A stretch of 64,000 bases of DNA from Phaeoceros laevis (lineage: Eukaryota; Anthocerotophyta; Anthocerotopsida; Notothyladales): the NCBI GenBank assembly GCA_049999765.1, contig JBNGIQ010008312.1, positions 27,314 to 91,313 on the forward strand, given 5' to 3'. The notes under the pieces are model-generated. The model was given only the letters and a program-made list of their open reading frames with translations, made no database searches and was not told the DNA's origin. Each line of letters starts with the position of its first letter. Within the stretch, counting starts at the first letter, position 1. Both the position numbers and the translations under genes were made by a program. Of the stretch, positions 41,781-54,100 are shown piece after piece.

Positions 41781-43006
41781 TAAATTTTTATAATATAAGA
41801 TGAGCCTTCCCCTTCCCCTTGGGGTTGACTTTATTGCCCTGCTTGAAGGTTTTAAAATTTTTTAACTACTTGACCCGTTTATAACTGGTTAAATCAGTCA
41901 AACCATTTAGGACTATGACCCTTCTCTCTCGAAGTAATCTAATTACGGTAAACCGATCAAACGGTTTATGACCCTTTTTCTAGGTGGTAATCAGGTCAAC
42001 ACGTGTTATTTTAAAAAAAACATTACATGCCTAGATAGCACTATTAAAAAGGCATCCCGAACCTATTAAACCCAGAAACCAGTCAAATTCCCACCTTGGG
42101 CGCGTGAGTGGCTCGTTGTTAGGGCTTTTGGTGCGTTTCCCGCCGGACTCACGCGGCTGTGAGTTTGGCGGCATTAATCCGGTAATTCCATACTGGCCCA
42201 GTTACTCTATATCCCAAGTACAGGCTACAATAATATTCATGGCCAAAGCAGTGGATAAAAAGGGATGAATCATGAATGGGTGCCACAGTCAAGCTTTCAC
42301 GTCATCCAAAACGGAATTGCCAGAAGAAAGCTGTTTGCACTGTTGCGCCGGACAGCCAAGAGTCATGAATGTAGTCTACTGGTGGGAAATCTTTCGTCAG
42401 TGTCAGGCCTCGGAGGCGTGCTTCTACGGCTCTCATTATCTCATAGTTGTTGGAAAGTATTTTGATTAAAATCAGACAGCCTTCCAAAGGACACACGTCA
42501 CTACTACACCATCCACAAGCATCCCACAATACAAAATGTTGGGAGGAGCAGATTCGGCTTCAAGCGTCTCGAGCGCTGACGGCCAGGGAAGAAGTGAAGG
42601 GAGGGCCGGCTCGGCCAGCCAAGGCCGAGGACCCTCGACACCAACAAGTTGGTAGATTCCCATGCACCAACCACACTCTCTCATGCGTGGCTTCTAGGAG
42701 AGTGTGTCTGTGCGTGTCCGCCACACCCCTCATCAGCTGGAGAGAGCCCCAAAGCGACAGGTCCTGTATACGAAGGCAGGTGTGACTGCCCAACAGTTGA
42801 GTGAAAAAAAAAATCGGATGCAATATCTACATGGTAAGATCATGGAAGGAACTTTATTCGGTACTTTATGGAAGGTCACCTTGTATTTGCTGAATACAAC
42901 AAAAAGTAGCCTACTGCTGCTGTCCCGCATGGCTGACACTGAAGATCTCGTTCTGGTCAGCGCAACTACCTACTGTCCTGTATTGACCTCACTGGGTGAA
43001 TGTGGA
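41781..43006. other. intergenic, nothing firmly recognised
   Basis: AT-rich sequence, then the 3' flank of the HERP-like gene. A 39-codon ORF at 42537-42656 (MLGGADSASSVSSADGQG) is too short to call. Confidence 0.45.
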
Positions 43007-44802
43007 TCACTCGACGTGCTGATAGCCCGGTAGAAGAGATGTCACGAACCCCACCACAATCATCTGGACTTCCTTCAAAAGTCCCCACCAGTTTGCCCCA
43101 TGTGCAGGGCGAGCCTCCTCTGCCGGAACTCCGCCTTCACCATCTCCACCTTCACGATCCGCAGTGGCAGGGTCCTGTCCAGGTGCTGGGTCAGTGTTGT
43201 TACCGGCAAATGGTGGATTCCCTGGCTGATTTGCAAGGGCACCGACTTCCCCTTCATTTGCTTGTACCCCTGTAGACGTACACGCACAAAACACACTTGG
43301 TTTACTTCGTCTACAGCAGCTCAGAAACTTCCACGACGTAAGCAGCCACTGCCGACAGCGGATATCAGAAACTGCTCACGAGCCTCTGGGCGCACTAGAC
43401 CTGGTTGTTGAGGTGGCATCATGGCACGCTGTGCACTCTGGGAAATCCACCGCAGAAGAGGGGCTAAAGCTCCAGTTTGATACCTTCAGGCAATACAGGC
43501 AACAACGGATCTTTCGAGTCACAATAACGAAATGGAAGAACAAAGACACAATGGAAACGTCAATGCCAGCCATTCTCAAAATGCCTGACAGCCTATCGTT
43601 GCCGATATTTCCACAGGAATAAAACAGAGATGCACATGCCCGTACAATTGCTACAAGGATGATGCTTACTCTCACACCATCATGCTCATCTAATCTTTGG
43701 CACTTACAGGTACACAACACTTGCAAGAACCAGAAGTAGCATCAATCGGCCCTTGGATCCATCGTGATTGAAGACGATCACCACCACAGCCAGCTTCAGA
43801 ATTAGAAACAGGTCCAACTGAAAGCCCACTCGGAATCTCCGAACCACCTGCCTGGGCACATCAGGCCTGGGACCTTGACCCAACCTCCCAGGGGCTACAT
43901 GGCGGTGTCTCAGCCCTTCTTGTCCTGCCCCTTCCCTGTTCCCTGTTCCACTTCTGCCAGCTTCTGCTTGCGCTGGTACAGATTGCCCAGCTGTCCCGCC
44001 AGTCTCTGGTGAAGCTGGCGGCCCCCTAAAAGTCAAGTCTCAAGTCAGACACAGATGACACAAAAACTGCAACATCACTCGAAATGAGGGCAAAAGGACA
44101 AGAAAAATGTCATCGACTGGGAAACTCCAAACATGCAAAATTACTACTGCAACGTAAGTAAGCAAGATAACAGCAGACTCAGCAGGATGGACAACCTCTC
44201 CAAAATAAATATGGCGACTTGCTTCAGCAGATCTGTCTGGGAAGAGGAGAAATTGTGCTACACATGCTAGTTTCCAAAAGCGCACTGCTGAAGAGAAAGG
44301 AAACAACTAAAGAGAAGAGGCTGGGAACACATGCTATAAGAAATGCTCTGAACATCCTACACGTCTTTAAAATTATAAAACTGTTGCTATGTCCACTTCA
44401 GTGTGTCTCATGCACGAGATGGTGGAGTTGCAAAAGATGTAGGGCTCACATAGGAGCATTTAGTGACAGGGGGACCAGACCGCCAGGTGGATAACCTGCC
44501 ATTGGCCCAAAGTACGGCAACACAGGAATCGCATAAACGCCCCCTTGCGGTTGATTTTGATCCTGCAACGGTACTTGGAAAAAGCTGGGGATGGCTGCTG
44601 GATAGAAGAAGGGAAGCGATGCCATGCCGACCGGATCCGGTCTTATTCCATTCGCAGGCAAAACATCTCCGCTTGAGCTCGGTTTCTCCGAAGGCGACAC
44701 GCCCCACCCCGCCCCGCCATAACCCGTCTCCACCGCCCCGCCATGGCCCTGTCCACCCCGTGCCGCCTCCATAGCCGCGCTCTCAGCGCCCCTCCCTGCC
44801 AT
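43007..44802 (-). CDS. plant HERP-like ER membrane protein
   Basis: Four exons join in frame: 44802-44450, 44025-43708, 43483-43380, 43269-43007 (345 residues). Donors are GTGAGC, GTAAGT and GTGAGC; acceptors TTTTAG, CTGAAG and CTACAG. The N-terminal half is G/P-rich and disordered (FFYPAAIPSFFQVPLQ, GGVYAIPVLPYFGP). A central motif RRFRVGFQLDLFLILKLAVV, then FNHDGSKGRLMLLLVLASVV and YLYQTGALAPLLRWIS, forms two membrane segments. The C-terminus is NWWGLLKEVQMIVVGFVTSL ending LLPGYQ. This matches the plant family annotated as HERPUD-like, related to HERP of ER-associated degradation, but no ubiquitin-like domain is present. Start chosen at ATG 44802. Confidence 0.85.
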
Positions 44803-45137
44803 GGGTCGGCAAACCTTGAACCTCCACCCTGACCTCGTTGTACAGAGCAATAGTCTCTAGAAGACTATACGAGTATCCTTTATTCAGTTGTAGGTAGAAG
44901 CTACTGCCGAATGTCAAGCAATATCGAAGAGTCGAAACGCAAATGGGTTCATCAAACGAAGGAACTGGAAGTCAGTAGTACACATGTTGTCGCAAAATGC
45001 GCGGAGCGATTGCCTGCTTGGGACGGCGGCTCCTCGCCACTGCCGCTCATGGTATTCTCGTCATGAACTCTTAGCTTGTGATGGGGTGCATTACATATGT
45101 CCTTCAGGCCGAATGGGTCTTTTGATGCTCTGACCAG
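44803..45137. promoter_or_regulatory. divergent intergenic region (HERP-like gene / ATXR4)
   Basis: About 335 bp between the minus-strand HERP-like ATG and the first supported ATXR4 exon. It must contain both promoters and the unresolved 5' exon of ATXR4. Confidence 0.4.
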
Positions 45138-46992
45138 CAAAGGCAGGCACGCTTGTGGAAGGTCCGACCGAAAGGGCAATTGTGTGCGTCGGACTCACCG
45201 AGAAGGCTGGACGGGGTTTGCTTGCCACTCAAGACGTAGCTGCGTCGCATTTGATTCACTCTGTGGTTCCTGTAGTTGCGCATCCTAGCTTGAAGGTGGT
45301 GCGAAAGGTGACTGGTGGTGTGTTATGCTGTTCATTCTGGATGGACAACAGGTTTTTGGAAGATGCTGGTTGAGGTAATGTGTGACTTTCTTGCCAGGTT
45401 TGTTATTTTTGCCTCCGGCATGGCACTGATGAGAGACCACTGAAAGCATTTCAAGAGGAGCTGGGGGTGGTTGAGTTGCGTACAGGTGATTGTACAGACA
45501 TAGCTGCCCTCTTCTGCTCAAAAGAATGTGCAGGGTCTGCAAAGGTACACCTTCTATTGTTGCAAATTCCAATATTAAAATGCGTAAGGACATATTGTAG
45601 TAGGCTTTGGGCTGTCTGCGACTGAAGTTGAGTTTCTGTGTAGGTGTCACGCAGAACCAGTAATCTGCAGTTCTGTTGCCTGAAAATTGCCTACTGAATG
45701 AAAATTGGCCAAGCTGTCAGGGATTTTATGCTATTGAAAGGAGAGCTGATTGGTCAAGCCTTAACAGATACTGCAGGTACGTGGCTGGATTCTAATGTCC
45801 TCTTTTGAGGTGTCGGAAGGAAAAGTAGATCAGACCTTCCAGGTCGTCTGATGTTTGATGAACTACCAGTTCTTAGGCTTTTGATATATATCCTGAACAT
45901 TAGCTCTGGCTGCCTCACAGTGATTATGACCTAAAGTTCCCTTTAATTGCACGGCGACTGGCTTGTATGGTTGCTTCAAATCAAGTTCCTTCAGACGTAC
46001 TTGACTTTTTGTGCTACGCTCGACTCCCAAATGGTATACCTCCCTCAGTAAGCAGCACTAACCCGAATTTGGTGTCTCTGATATGTCTTTGGCAGTTCTG
46101 TGTTGGCTGTAGTATCAGTCATGTCCTCAAGATCCTTATGTCTGGCTGCAGTGGGTACACGAAAGTCAAGTGTTGCGACAAGCCCTATCAGATGGAGGCT
46201 TCTCTGAAGCCACAACTTGTATCCTTAATCAATGCAGGATTACAAAGGATATTTTTGTTTTCTGCACGAGCAGGATCTTCCTTTGTCACATCCTCAGCAG
46301 CTTGCAGTTCTTACAGACGAATGGTATGCTGGCGTTCTGTCGAGGCTACACCTAAACAGTTTCCGTGTGGAGCCCATCTATGGTGGTGCTATATCCCTGA
46401 AAGAAGCAGCTTCAGCATCTGTTTCAAGAGAGGGCGGTGTTGGTTCTGCTGTGTATCTGCTCCCATCTCTGTATAATCACAGCTGCGGTAAACTAGCAAT
46501 CAGTTTTGCAATTCTGCAGATATCAGTTATGCTTACATACTGTCTCATTGCATCCCCCAAGATGCCATTAACGTTAGACCTGGTGCTTGCAGAGCCAAAC
46601 GTAAATGTGACATGGGTGGACAATGCAACTGCGCACTTCTATACTACCCAACCACTGAAAGCAGGTGCTTTGCTGTAGTCATTTTGACATGCTGTTTACT
46701 TTGCTCACATCCGTGTGGGATTGCCATACAACGTGGTGGAGGAGAGGATGGTAACTTCAGTTGTATTTGAACTCTGCGAATTGTGGCAAGCATGGTGTTA
46801 CTCGTGTCTTCCTCACTTTTGACGATCCAGGTAATTCTGACTGAGTACGTTCTTGTTCAATCAGGTGATGAGCTCTACATAAGCTACATAGATGCCAGCA
46901 TGTCGCGAGATGAACGGAGAAAGTTTTTGGAGCAGTCTTATGGCTTTACCTGCCAGTGCTATCGCTGCATACAAGGCGATGACTTCGACTGA
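45138..46992 (+). CDS. ATXR4: ATXR4/SDG38-like SET-domain protein
   Basis: Supported exons: 45138?-45295, 45398-45544, 45721-45776, 45921-46033, 46238-46487, 46593-46664, 46865-46992. Successive pieces follow Arabidopsis ATXR4: LTEKAGRGLLATQDV and VVPVVAHPSLK; a zinc-finger segment CYFCLRHG...FCSKECAGSAK; FYAIERRADWSSLNRYCR; FPLIARRLACMVASNQVPSD; TDEWYAGVLSRLHLNSFRVE; GGVGSAVYLLPSLYNHSC; VTWVDNATAHFYTTQPLKAG; GDELYISYIDASMSRDERRK; and the post-SET CQCYRC. NHSC and GDELYISYID are the SAM/active-site motifs of SET methyltransferases. The start codon is not found, and the exon between 46034 and 46237 could not be joined in frame, so a missed small exon or an error is possible there. Confidence 0.85.
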
Positions 46993-47258
46993 AGCCCACC
47001 GCTGTGGTTGCAACATCAATATGAGCGCCGTGTTGTGATTGTCAAACAACTGAAACAGGCCCCTGTTAGTGCTCCATGTACATTGTTCGGCACTCCGGCA
47101 AATTTAGGTGTCCAATGCCGGGAGGGTAGTGTGCCAATCCGGATAGTTCTTCGAGTTAGTCCTGTGGAACGGGTTGTAAAAAAGTTGCAATCATGTCACA
47201 AACCAGAAAACGGAGATAAGACTGATTGACTACAACCTGGTTCTCGTCATTAGGTTTC

Positions 47259-47857
47259 TCAGGATTTGACACCCGACGCTTCTGGTATTTGCGGCTGTTC
47301 AGCAACATCCGAAGAGGCAGAGGGAGACGAATCAACTTGTGGCTCGGGAACAATGGTGCGACTTGTCCGTAAAGCAGCCTCTATCAAAGTTTCTGCCTCA
47401 GCACTCAGATCAGCTGTCAATTGCTGCTTGGCTTGTTCGCCCAAAGAGTCAACTAATTGGACAGCAGCCATCTCCTGCAAGGGATCAGACAAGGTCAGGG
47501 ACAAAACCAGGTATCACAGAACTGCGCGACCTTTTGCCAGGAGCAAGTCCAACCTACCGCAGCATCAAGATCCTTCTCAAGGTCTTTCATCTTCCCAACG
47601 AGGCGACGTAGATCTTCAAGGGCTTCTTTCTCACGTGCAGCTTCAATCACTCGCCGGTGCTCCCGGAGCTGTTGTCCAGGAAGCACTGCCAGTTAGAGCG
47701 GGGTAACACAAAAAATCTACAAACGCTAGTGTCTAGAATGTCTCACTCTTTGCAATTCATGTTGGATGGCGGCAGTCTGGTCCCGCACGGATGTGTCAAA
47801 GCCCAATATCTGCCTCCAGTTGCTCAGTAGAAATCTGAGCCTCTTGAATGAGGACAT
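47259..47857 (-). CDS. small coiled-coil protein of unknown function
   Basis: Three exons join in frame at phase 0: 47857-47747 (donor AAAGA/GTGAGA), 47668-47558 (acceptor GACAACAG, donor GCG/GTAGGT), 47474-47259 (acceptor CCTTGCAG); 145 residues from ATG 47857. The chain is helical: SVRDQTAAIQHELQR, then LREHRRVIEAAREKEALEDL and RLVGKMKDLEKDLDAA, then EMAAVQLVDSLGEQAKQQLT. An acidic, disordered tail ends in ASGVKS. The open frame continues upstream of 47857 without a stop for ~190 bp, so the N-terminus may be longer. I do not recognise the family. Confidence 0.65.
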
Positions 47858-48758
47858 TGGCACTCTGAGCCTACCTAGGCCCTTCTTGCTATCTCGCTGG
47901 CGGTCACTCACTTCACACAACTCTGCCACTCTCCAACATGCCCGCCGGCGGAGAGTTGGGCATGGTGTTGGAAGCTTGTTTCCAGCCCGAGAAACGTCCT
48001 GGCTGTGACCAAGCACCTTAAGCACCACTGCCTGGTTAGTCCGCAGCAATGATCCAAACCCTAGGTTTGCAAATGGATCGTAAACGCCTACTTCATTTGT
48101 GAGGACTTAGGAGCGAGGAGCCTGCAATCACTATCGATTCTCGGTGCTGTCCGAGAGATTGATCGTCAGGTTACCCTGTAAATTCACAGAGATCACTGAT
48201 CATTGTTGCACAGGGGCATGTGCGAGTTTTGGTCTAACCCCATAGAGATTCGGTTTGGATGCAGCTGTGTATGACCGGTTAAGTCTGATACGGTCATTGG
48301 TCCAACGGCAAGGATGCTCGCAGCGTTGCTGCTGAGCAATTACTACTGTATATAAGAATGCCCGCAGCATTGCTGTAGAGCAAATACTTCACAGTGCTGG
48401 AGGAAGGACAAGAATGCTGGCGAGGACGCAGGTTCCCTTTCCTAACCAAGACCTCCCCAAGCGCATCCTATTCCTCAGCTGACCTGAAACAAAGCAGATG
48501 TGATCGCCCAAAAAGCTGTGCACAACCCTCGGCCCAGTACATCTGCTCCGATGGACTTCACGCCCTGTCCTAACACTCAGAGATCTTGGACCTCGGTTGC
48601 TTGAGTCATACTTCGAACCACACAACAGAAGTACAAAATCCTGACTCTCAAAGCCCGAGCAGCGGGGTATTCATTGTCCTGCAAAACATCCTACTTCGTT
48701 CACAGCCCACCATTCCCAGACTCCTTTCACGAGAAGCTTGAATCATGAGATGGATGAA
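47858..48758. other. intergenic, nothing firmly recognised
   Basis: Contains the upstream part of the coiled-coil gene and the 3' flank of SEH1. A short imperfect direct repeat lies at about 48316-48390 (cgcagcgttgctg... and cgcagcattgctg...). Confidence 0.45.
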
Positions 48759-49739
48759 TTATGCTTCATCGACAACCAAACCCTTGGCTTGCCATGTCCC
48801 ATCGAAACTGCGCTGCCAGAGTCGTACAGCCCCGTCACTCCCTGATGTTGCTAAGGTCATGCCAGACATGTCCCACGCTGCCTCCCAAACGTCACCACCA
48901 TGGTCAGTTAGTCGAGCAACTCTTGTCACCGAACCCTTGCCATTAGCCACTGGTGGAAGTCGCAGTTGCCATATGGAGACAGCCGTGTTGGTTGCTACTG
49001 CCACCAGGTCATATGGCCTGCCTATGTTAGGAGCCCAGGATATATAATGAACAGGTTCCGGGTCTTCATCAGATCCTACCAGCTCTGCGACTGGATGCCA
49101 CCGCTGCTGTACATCAATGAACTCCCACACCTTTGCACCACAAAACGTTGCACTTCTTGTGTTGTATCCCACCACAAAAACCGGCTGCTGAGCCGCACCG
49201 TCTTCGGGTCTCCACGACACTGCTGCAGCAGAACATGAAACCTTCTCATTCCACTCTGCACTGCACACATTTGGGAAGTCTGCCTGTAGTTGCCATTGCT
49301 TCAAGTTCAGAGCATCCGTGGTCTCGTACACCTGAACAAAGCCATCCGCCCGGGCTGCCAGCAGCTTCAGCCCCGAGGGATAATCTCCAAACTGGATGTC
49401 TAAAACAGGATCCGAGCTCTCCCCAAGGGAAGCACAGAGCGTCCAGGTCTGAGTTTCGGCGTCCTGGCTTGTTTCCTCCCACACAGACACGCTTCCGTCT
49501 GTGGAGCAGGAGGCAATGACATCTCCATACGCTGGCGGAGCCCAAACCACCTTTACAAGACCTGCTGCCTGGGACTGCCACTCACTGCTGCATCCCAAAC
49601 CCACAGCCTCACCGTGCCCTTGCTCCCAGACCTGGATGCAACCATTCGCAAATGCTGCTGCCATTCTCTGACCGCTGTCATTCCAAGAGGTGTGGACGGC
49701 GCCAGGAGGGAGGGCCGCAACCACTCTGTGATCCGCCAT
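48759..49739 (-). CDS. SEH1: nucleoporin SEH1 (WD40 beta-propeller)
   Basis: A single exon of 326 residues from ATG 49739, the same length as Arabidopsis SEH1. WD-type blades are clear: HTSWNDSGQRMAAAFANGCI, VVWAPPAYGDVIASCSTDGS with VSVWEE, VLDIQFGDYPSGLKLLAARA, YISWAPNIGRPYDLVAVATN, and WEAAWDMSGMTLATSGSDGA with VRLWQ. WAPNIGRPY and WDMSGMTLA are diagnostic of SEH1. It is a component of the Nup107-160 outer ring of the nuclear pore and of the SEA/GATOR2 complex. The frame is open to 49772 but lacks an upstream ATG. It shares a 130-bp divergent intergenic region with NDUFS4. Confidence 0.95.
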   Translation of the reverse strand: MADHRVVAALPPGAVHTSWNDSGQRMAAAFANGCIQVWEQGHGEAVGLGCSSEWQSQAAGLVKVVWAPPAYGDVIASCSTDGSVSVWEETSQDAETQTWTLCASLGESSDPVLDIQFGDYPSGLKLLAARADGFVQVYETTDALNLKQWQLQADFPNVCSAEWNEKVSCSAAAVSWRPEDGAAQQPVFVVGYNTRSATFCGAKVWEFIDVQQRWHPVAELVGSDEDPEPVHYISWAPNIGRPYDLVAVATNTAVSIWQLRLPPVANGKGSVTRVARLTDHGGDVWEAAWDMSGMTLATSGSDGAVRLWQRSFDGTWQAKGLVVDEA

Positions 49740-49869
49740 GCTTACATAGGAATGCGCGGGACGGCGAGACAAACACCCACGCTGTTTAGGTTAATAGTGA
49801 GGAGTCCTTGAAGCACACCAGTGTTACTCATCAGTGCGTTAAAGTTTCAACTTCGAAGCCTTCGACGCC
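49740..49869. promoter_or_regulatory. short bidirectional promoter region between SEH1 and NDUFS4
   Basis: Only 130 bp separate the ATG of SEH1 (-) from the ATG of NDUFS4 (+). Both promoters and leaders must fit in or overlap the coding exons. Confidence 0.5.
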
Positions 49870-50803
49870 ATGGCGATGGCGAGGCAAGGACTCACCTCCG
49901 CTTCTCGTGCCTGGCACAATATGCGTTTCAGTGACTGCCGTCGCTACTTGTGTTCTTCGAAGACGAACCCAGGCGAAGTCGGTGAAGTCGCAGGCATTCC
50001 CGAAGAGCATCTTCACAGAAAGGTGGGGTTTCATGATAGCTACACTGAGGGCAGGCTATTCCGATAGTGTCACTGTGGATACGCTGACTGGCAGGCATCC
50101 CTGCACTCTGTTTCATTGACAGGTTCTGATATTCTCTCCAGCAAGAACGGCATCACAGCAAGGTGTGGGGAAAACTGGTCGGTGGAAAATCAACTTCGAG
50201 TCCATTCAGAAGTATGCATTCTCAAGAGCTTGCGGTCCGTTCTCTGAGGCAGATTGCTCATCAGCTTTGCATTAGTTCTGAATTCGGTTGCAAATCTGGA
50301 CAATCATGCCTTAAGTGGCAGAAGGCTTCGATACCACAGTGAAGCAGGAAATCTTCATTCTTGAGGCCTCTGCTCCTTTGTAGGTGGGAGAATCCATTGA
50401 TGGGCTGGACGTCTACTGGGGACCCGTATTCTATGGTTGGAGAGGCAGCTCTTACTTTCGACAGCAAAGAAGCTGCTGTCGAATTCGCCAGAAAGCACGG
50501 CTGGGAGTACCAGGTATAGCTCTACCGTCATGCTTTTGGTCGAGTTAGTAGGCATCTGTTTGTTTCCTTTGTCTGGATGCTCACCTATACCTGGTGCTTC
50601 TGAGCAGGTGAAGGAACCCCACCAGCCAGTGAAAAAGGTTGGATCTTTTAAGCTTCTGATTTGAGCAATGTTACTTTGTTGTGTTACTTTGAGATTGGCG
50701 AAAACTCTGTGTTTCTCTTGGCACTGATAGTGTTCTACTTGCGGATGTGCAGGTCAAAGCTTACGCAGAAAACTTCAAGTGGAAAGGTTCACCTGCTGAT
50801 TGA
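49870..50803 (+). CDS. NDUFS4: mitochondrial complex I subunit NDUFS4 (18-kDa Fe-S protein 4)
   Basis: Five exons join in frame: 49870-50022, 50123-50211, 50384-50513, 50608-50637, 50753-50803; 150 residues. The N-terminus [20 protein letters not shown] is a basic mitochondrial presequence. The conserved family block follows: [80 protein letters not shown], and ending [14 protein letters not shown]. It is an accessory subunit of the N-module of NADH dehydrogenase. Exon 4 is only 30 nt ([10 protein letters not shown]). Donor of exon 1 is GTGGGG; the others are GTATGC, GTATAG and GTTGGA. Confidence 0.95.
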
Positions 50804-51195
50804 AGTTCATCCACTAAGTGCAGCTGCCTTTAGATTGCAGCCGGACGAGTAATGCCCATCAGACTGTTTCTTTTGTAAGGCATTATCACGACTTACAGAG
50901 CTTTTTAGCTTTGAGCTAGCGTGGATTTGCCCTCTCTGCCCTGGACATGAGAGTCTGGTATATGATGCTTGGCCGCATTCCGATGTTACGAAAGTTTGGC
51001 ATGCATTCTGGGTAACTGTAATTTCTTCTTGTTTAATATTCTGGGAGATCAGGCGATCTTAATGAGGCCGATCTAAAGTGGTTCCTATTTGGGGCCACGG
51101 ATAGTTCTCTAAGCTCGTGAATTGAAGTTAGTTGGATAGCTGGCCCAGATGGCAAGATGTATGTAGCAATAAAGCCTTGAGACAGGTTGCTGGAG
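50804..51195. other. intergenic between NDUFS4 and PPR pseudogene
   Basis: 3' flank of NDUFS4; nothing else recognised. Confidence 0.5.
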
Positions 51196-54100
51196 TTAAC
51201 AGCGGACCTGCAAGGACTCGCGTGGAGATGAATTGTCCATCTGCAGATGTTTTTTGTCCTCAACTACAAACGTGCGGATAGCTCCACCCTTGTCAATCCA
51301 CCAGCAGTGGCTTGCCTCCTTCCTTGCGCCAATTTCCACTCTCTTTGCCTGCATTTCATTTGCTTCGTCCCACAACTGGGCCCTTGCACAGATGTGTCCA
51401 TTGCATCTTTTCCATCCGACCTCAGTGCACATTCAAAAGCCTGTTGCCCAATCTTACGTTATTCCACTTCTGGCAAGCACCTAACAGCGTGTGCCACGCT
51501 GCACCATCAGTCATGGTCATGGTCTTGGTCATCTGCAGAGCTTCGTCCAGATGACCTGCAGGGCCCAGAAGATCCACCATGCATGTGTAGTGCTTTACGG
51601 TTGGACTGATTCCATAACCTGTCCTTATGACCTCACAGAACATCTGGCCCTTCTCCAGTAAGCCCACATGACTGCACACTGTAAGCACACTAAGAAACGT
51701 GATGCCATTTAGCTCTAGGCCCTCTAGCCTCATCCTGTCTAGCAAGTTAAACACGACCTCACTATCTCCGTGGCGTGCATATCCACCAATCAGTGCATTC
51801 CATACCTCAACGGTTCTTTCAGGCAGTGAATCGAACACCTGCTGTGAATCAAACATGCTTCCGCACTTGGCATACGTGTCTACTAGTGCAGCTCCCACAA
51901 CTGCGTCGGCTTGCATTCCTAGTTCCTCAATCTTTGCGTGGAGCTGCTTTCCCTTAGGTAGATCTGCTACAAATGCACATGCATGTAGAAGGCACACAAA
52001 TGTAACAGAATCTGGAGGACAGAGGCCTTCCTGTTCCATACTACCGTAAAGAGCGAGGGCTTCCTGACCCATCCCCTGCTCCGTGTAACCTGCGATCATC
52101 ACATTCCATGCTACAATATTTCTGTCTGGCAGTCTGTTAAACACTCTACGAGCATCCTCTGTACTACCGCACTTCGCATACATGTTAACCAAGCTCCCCC
52201 CCAGAACCCATCATCTTGCAGTCCTTGCTCTTCAATCTGTACATGGAGCTGCTGTCCCTGTTGCAGAGCCTCTACACCAACACATGTGCATGCCTGTAGG
52301 AGGCACACAAATGTAACCGAATTTGGAGGTGCAAGACATTCCTGTAGCATCCTACTGTAAAGATTAAGGGCTTCCTGACCCATCCCCTGCTCCACATAAC
52401 CTGCAATAATTGCAGTTCACGTCACCACATCCCTTTGTGGAAGTCTGTCGAACACTGTGCAAGCATCCTCTAAGCTACCGCACTTTGTATACATGTTCAC
52501 CAAGCTCCCAACCAGACCGGCATCCTCTTGCAGGCCTCGTTCTTTAATCTGTTCATGGAGCTCCTTCCCGTGATGCAGGGCCTCTGCACCTACATTTGCA
52601 CATGCCTGTAGCAGGCATACGTATGTAACAGAATCCGGAAGAGAGACGCCTTCCTGTAACATGCTGCTGTAAAGACCAAGGGCTTCCTGACCCATCCCCT
52701 GCTCGGCATAAGCAGCAATCATCACAGTCCACATTGCAACATCTCGCTCAGGAAGTCTGTCAAACATGTTGCGAGCATACTCTAACTCACCACACTTGGT
52801 ATACATGTTGACCAAGCTGCAACATATGACCACATCACCTTGCAGTCCCCGGTCTTCAATCTGTGCATGGAGCTGCTTCCCCGAATGCAGAGCTTCTACA
52901 CCTACGCTAGCGCATGCCTGTAGGAGACACACAAACGTCACAGAATCTGGTGGAGAGAAGCCCTCCTGCTGCATACCGTTGTAGAGAAGAAGGGCTTCCT
53001 GACCCATCCCCTCTTGTGTATAACCTGCCATCATGGCGGTCCATGTCACCACATTTCTGGCAGGGAGCCTGTCAAACACTCTGCGAGCATCTTCTATGCT
53101 CCCGCACTTTGCATACATGGTAACCAAGCTCCCACCCAGCACCACATCATCTTGCAGTCCTTGCTTTTCAATCTGTGCATGGAGCTGCTGTCCATGATGC
53201 AAAGCTTCTGTACCCACACTTGCACATGCCTGCAGTAGGCACACAAATGTAACAGAATTTGGAGAGATCCCTTCTTGTTGCATGCCACTGTAAAGAGTCA
53301 GGGCTTCCTGACACATCCCCTTGTCCGCATAACCTGCGATCATCGCAGTCCACATCACCACATCCCTCTTTGGAAGCCTGTCCAACACTCTGCGAGCATC
53401 CTCTGTGCTACCGCACTTTACATACATGTTGACCAGGCTACCACCCAGAACCGCATCATCTTGCAGTCCCCGTTCTACAATCTGTTTATGGAGCTGCTCC
53501 CCATGATGCAGACCTCTTGTACCTACACTCGCACATGCATGTAAGAGGCATACAAGTGTAACAGAATTTGGAAGAAAGAGACCTTCTTCTTGCATACTAC
53601 TGTACAGTCCAAGGGCTTCCCAACCCATTCCCTGCTGAGCATAACCTGCAATCATCGCGGTCCATGTCACAATATCTCGCTCTGGAAGGCTGTCAAACAC
53701 GTTGCGAGCATCCTCTAAGCTACCGCACTTTGCATACATATTAAGGAGGCCTGTTTGAACAAACATGTGTGGCTTCCCTGGACATGCAAGAATATCAGCA
53801 TGCACCTCCTTCCCGGCAAGTAAGTCTCCAGCAGAGGCACAAGCATTAAGAACTGCGACATAAATGTGACTGTCGGGCTTCACAGTTGACGCGCGCATCT
53901 GTTGATACAGGTGTATAGCCTGTGCAGCCTCTCCATGTCTAGCATATGCGAAGATGATGGTAGCCCAGTTATAGGCGTCTGGTACAGACACCTTCCTGAA
54001 GACTCGCATTGCCTCCTCCAACCTTCCATGCGAAGCATATACACCAATGAGGTGGGTGGCCAAGAACGCGTCTCCTTCGTACCCACATTTGGTGGTAAGT

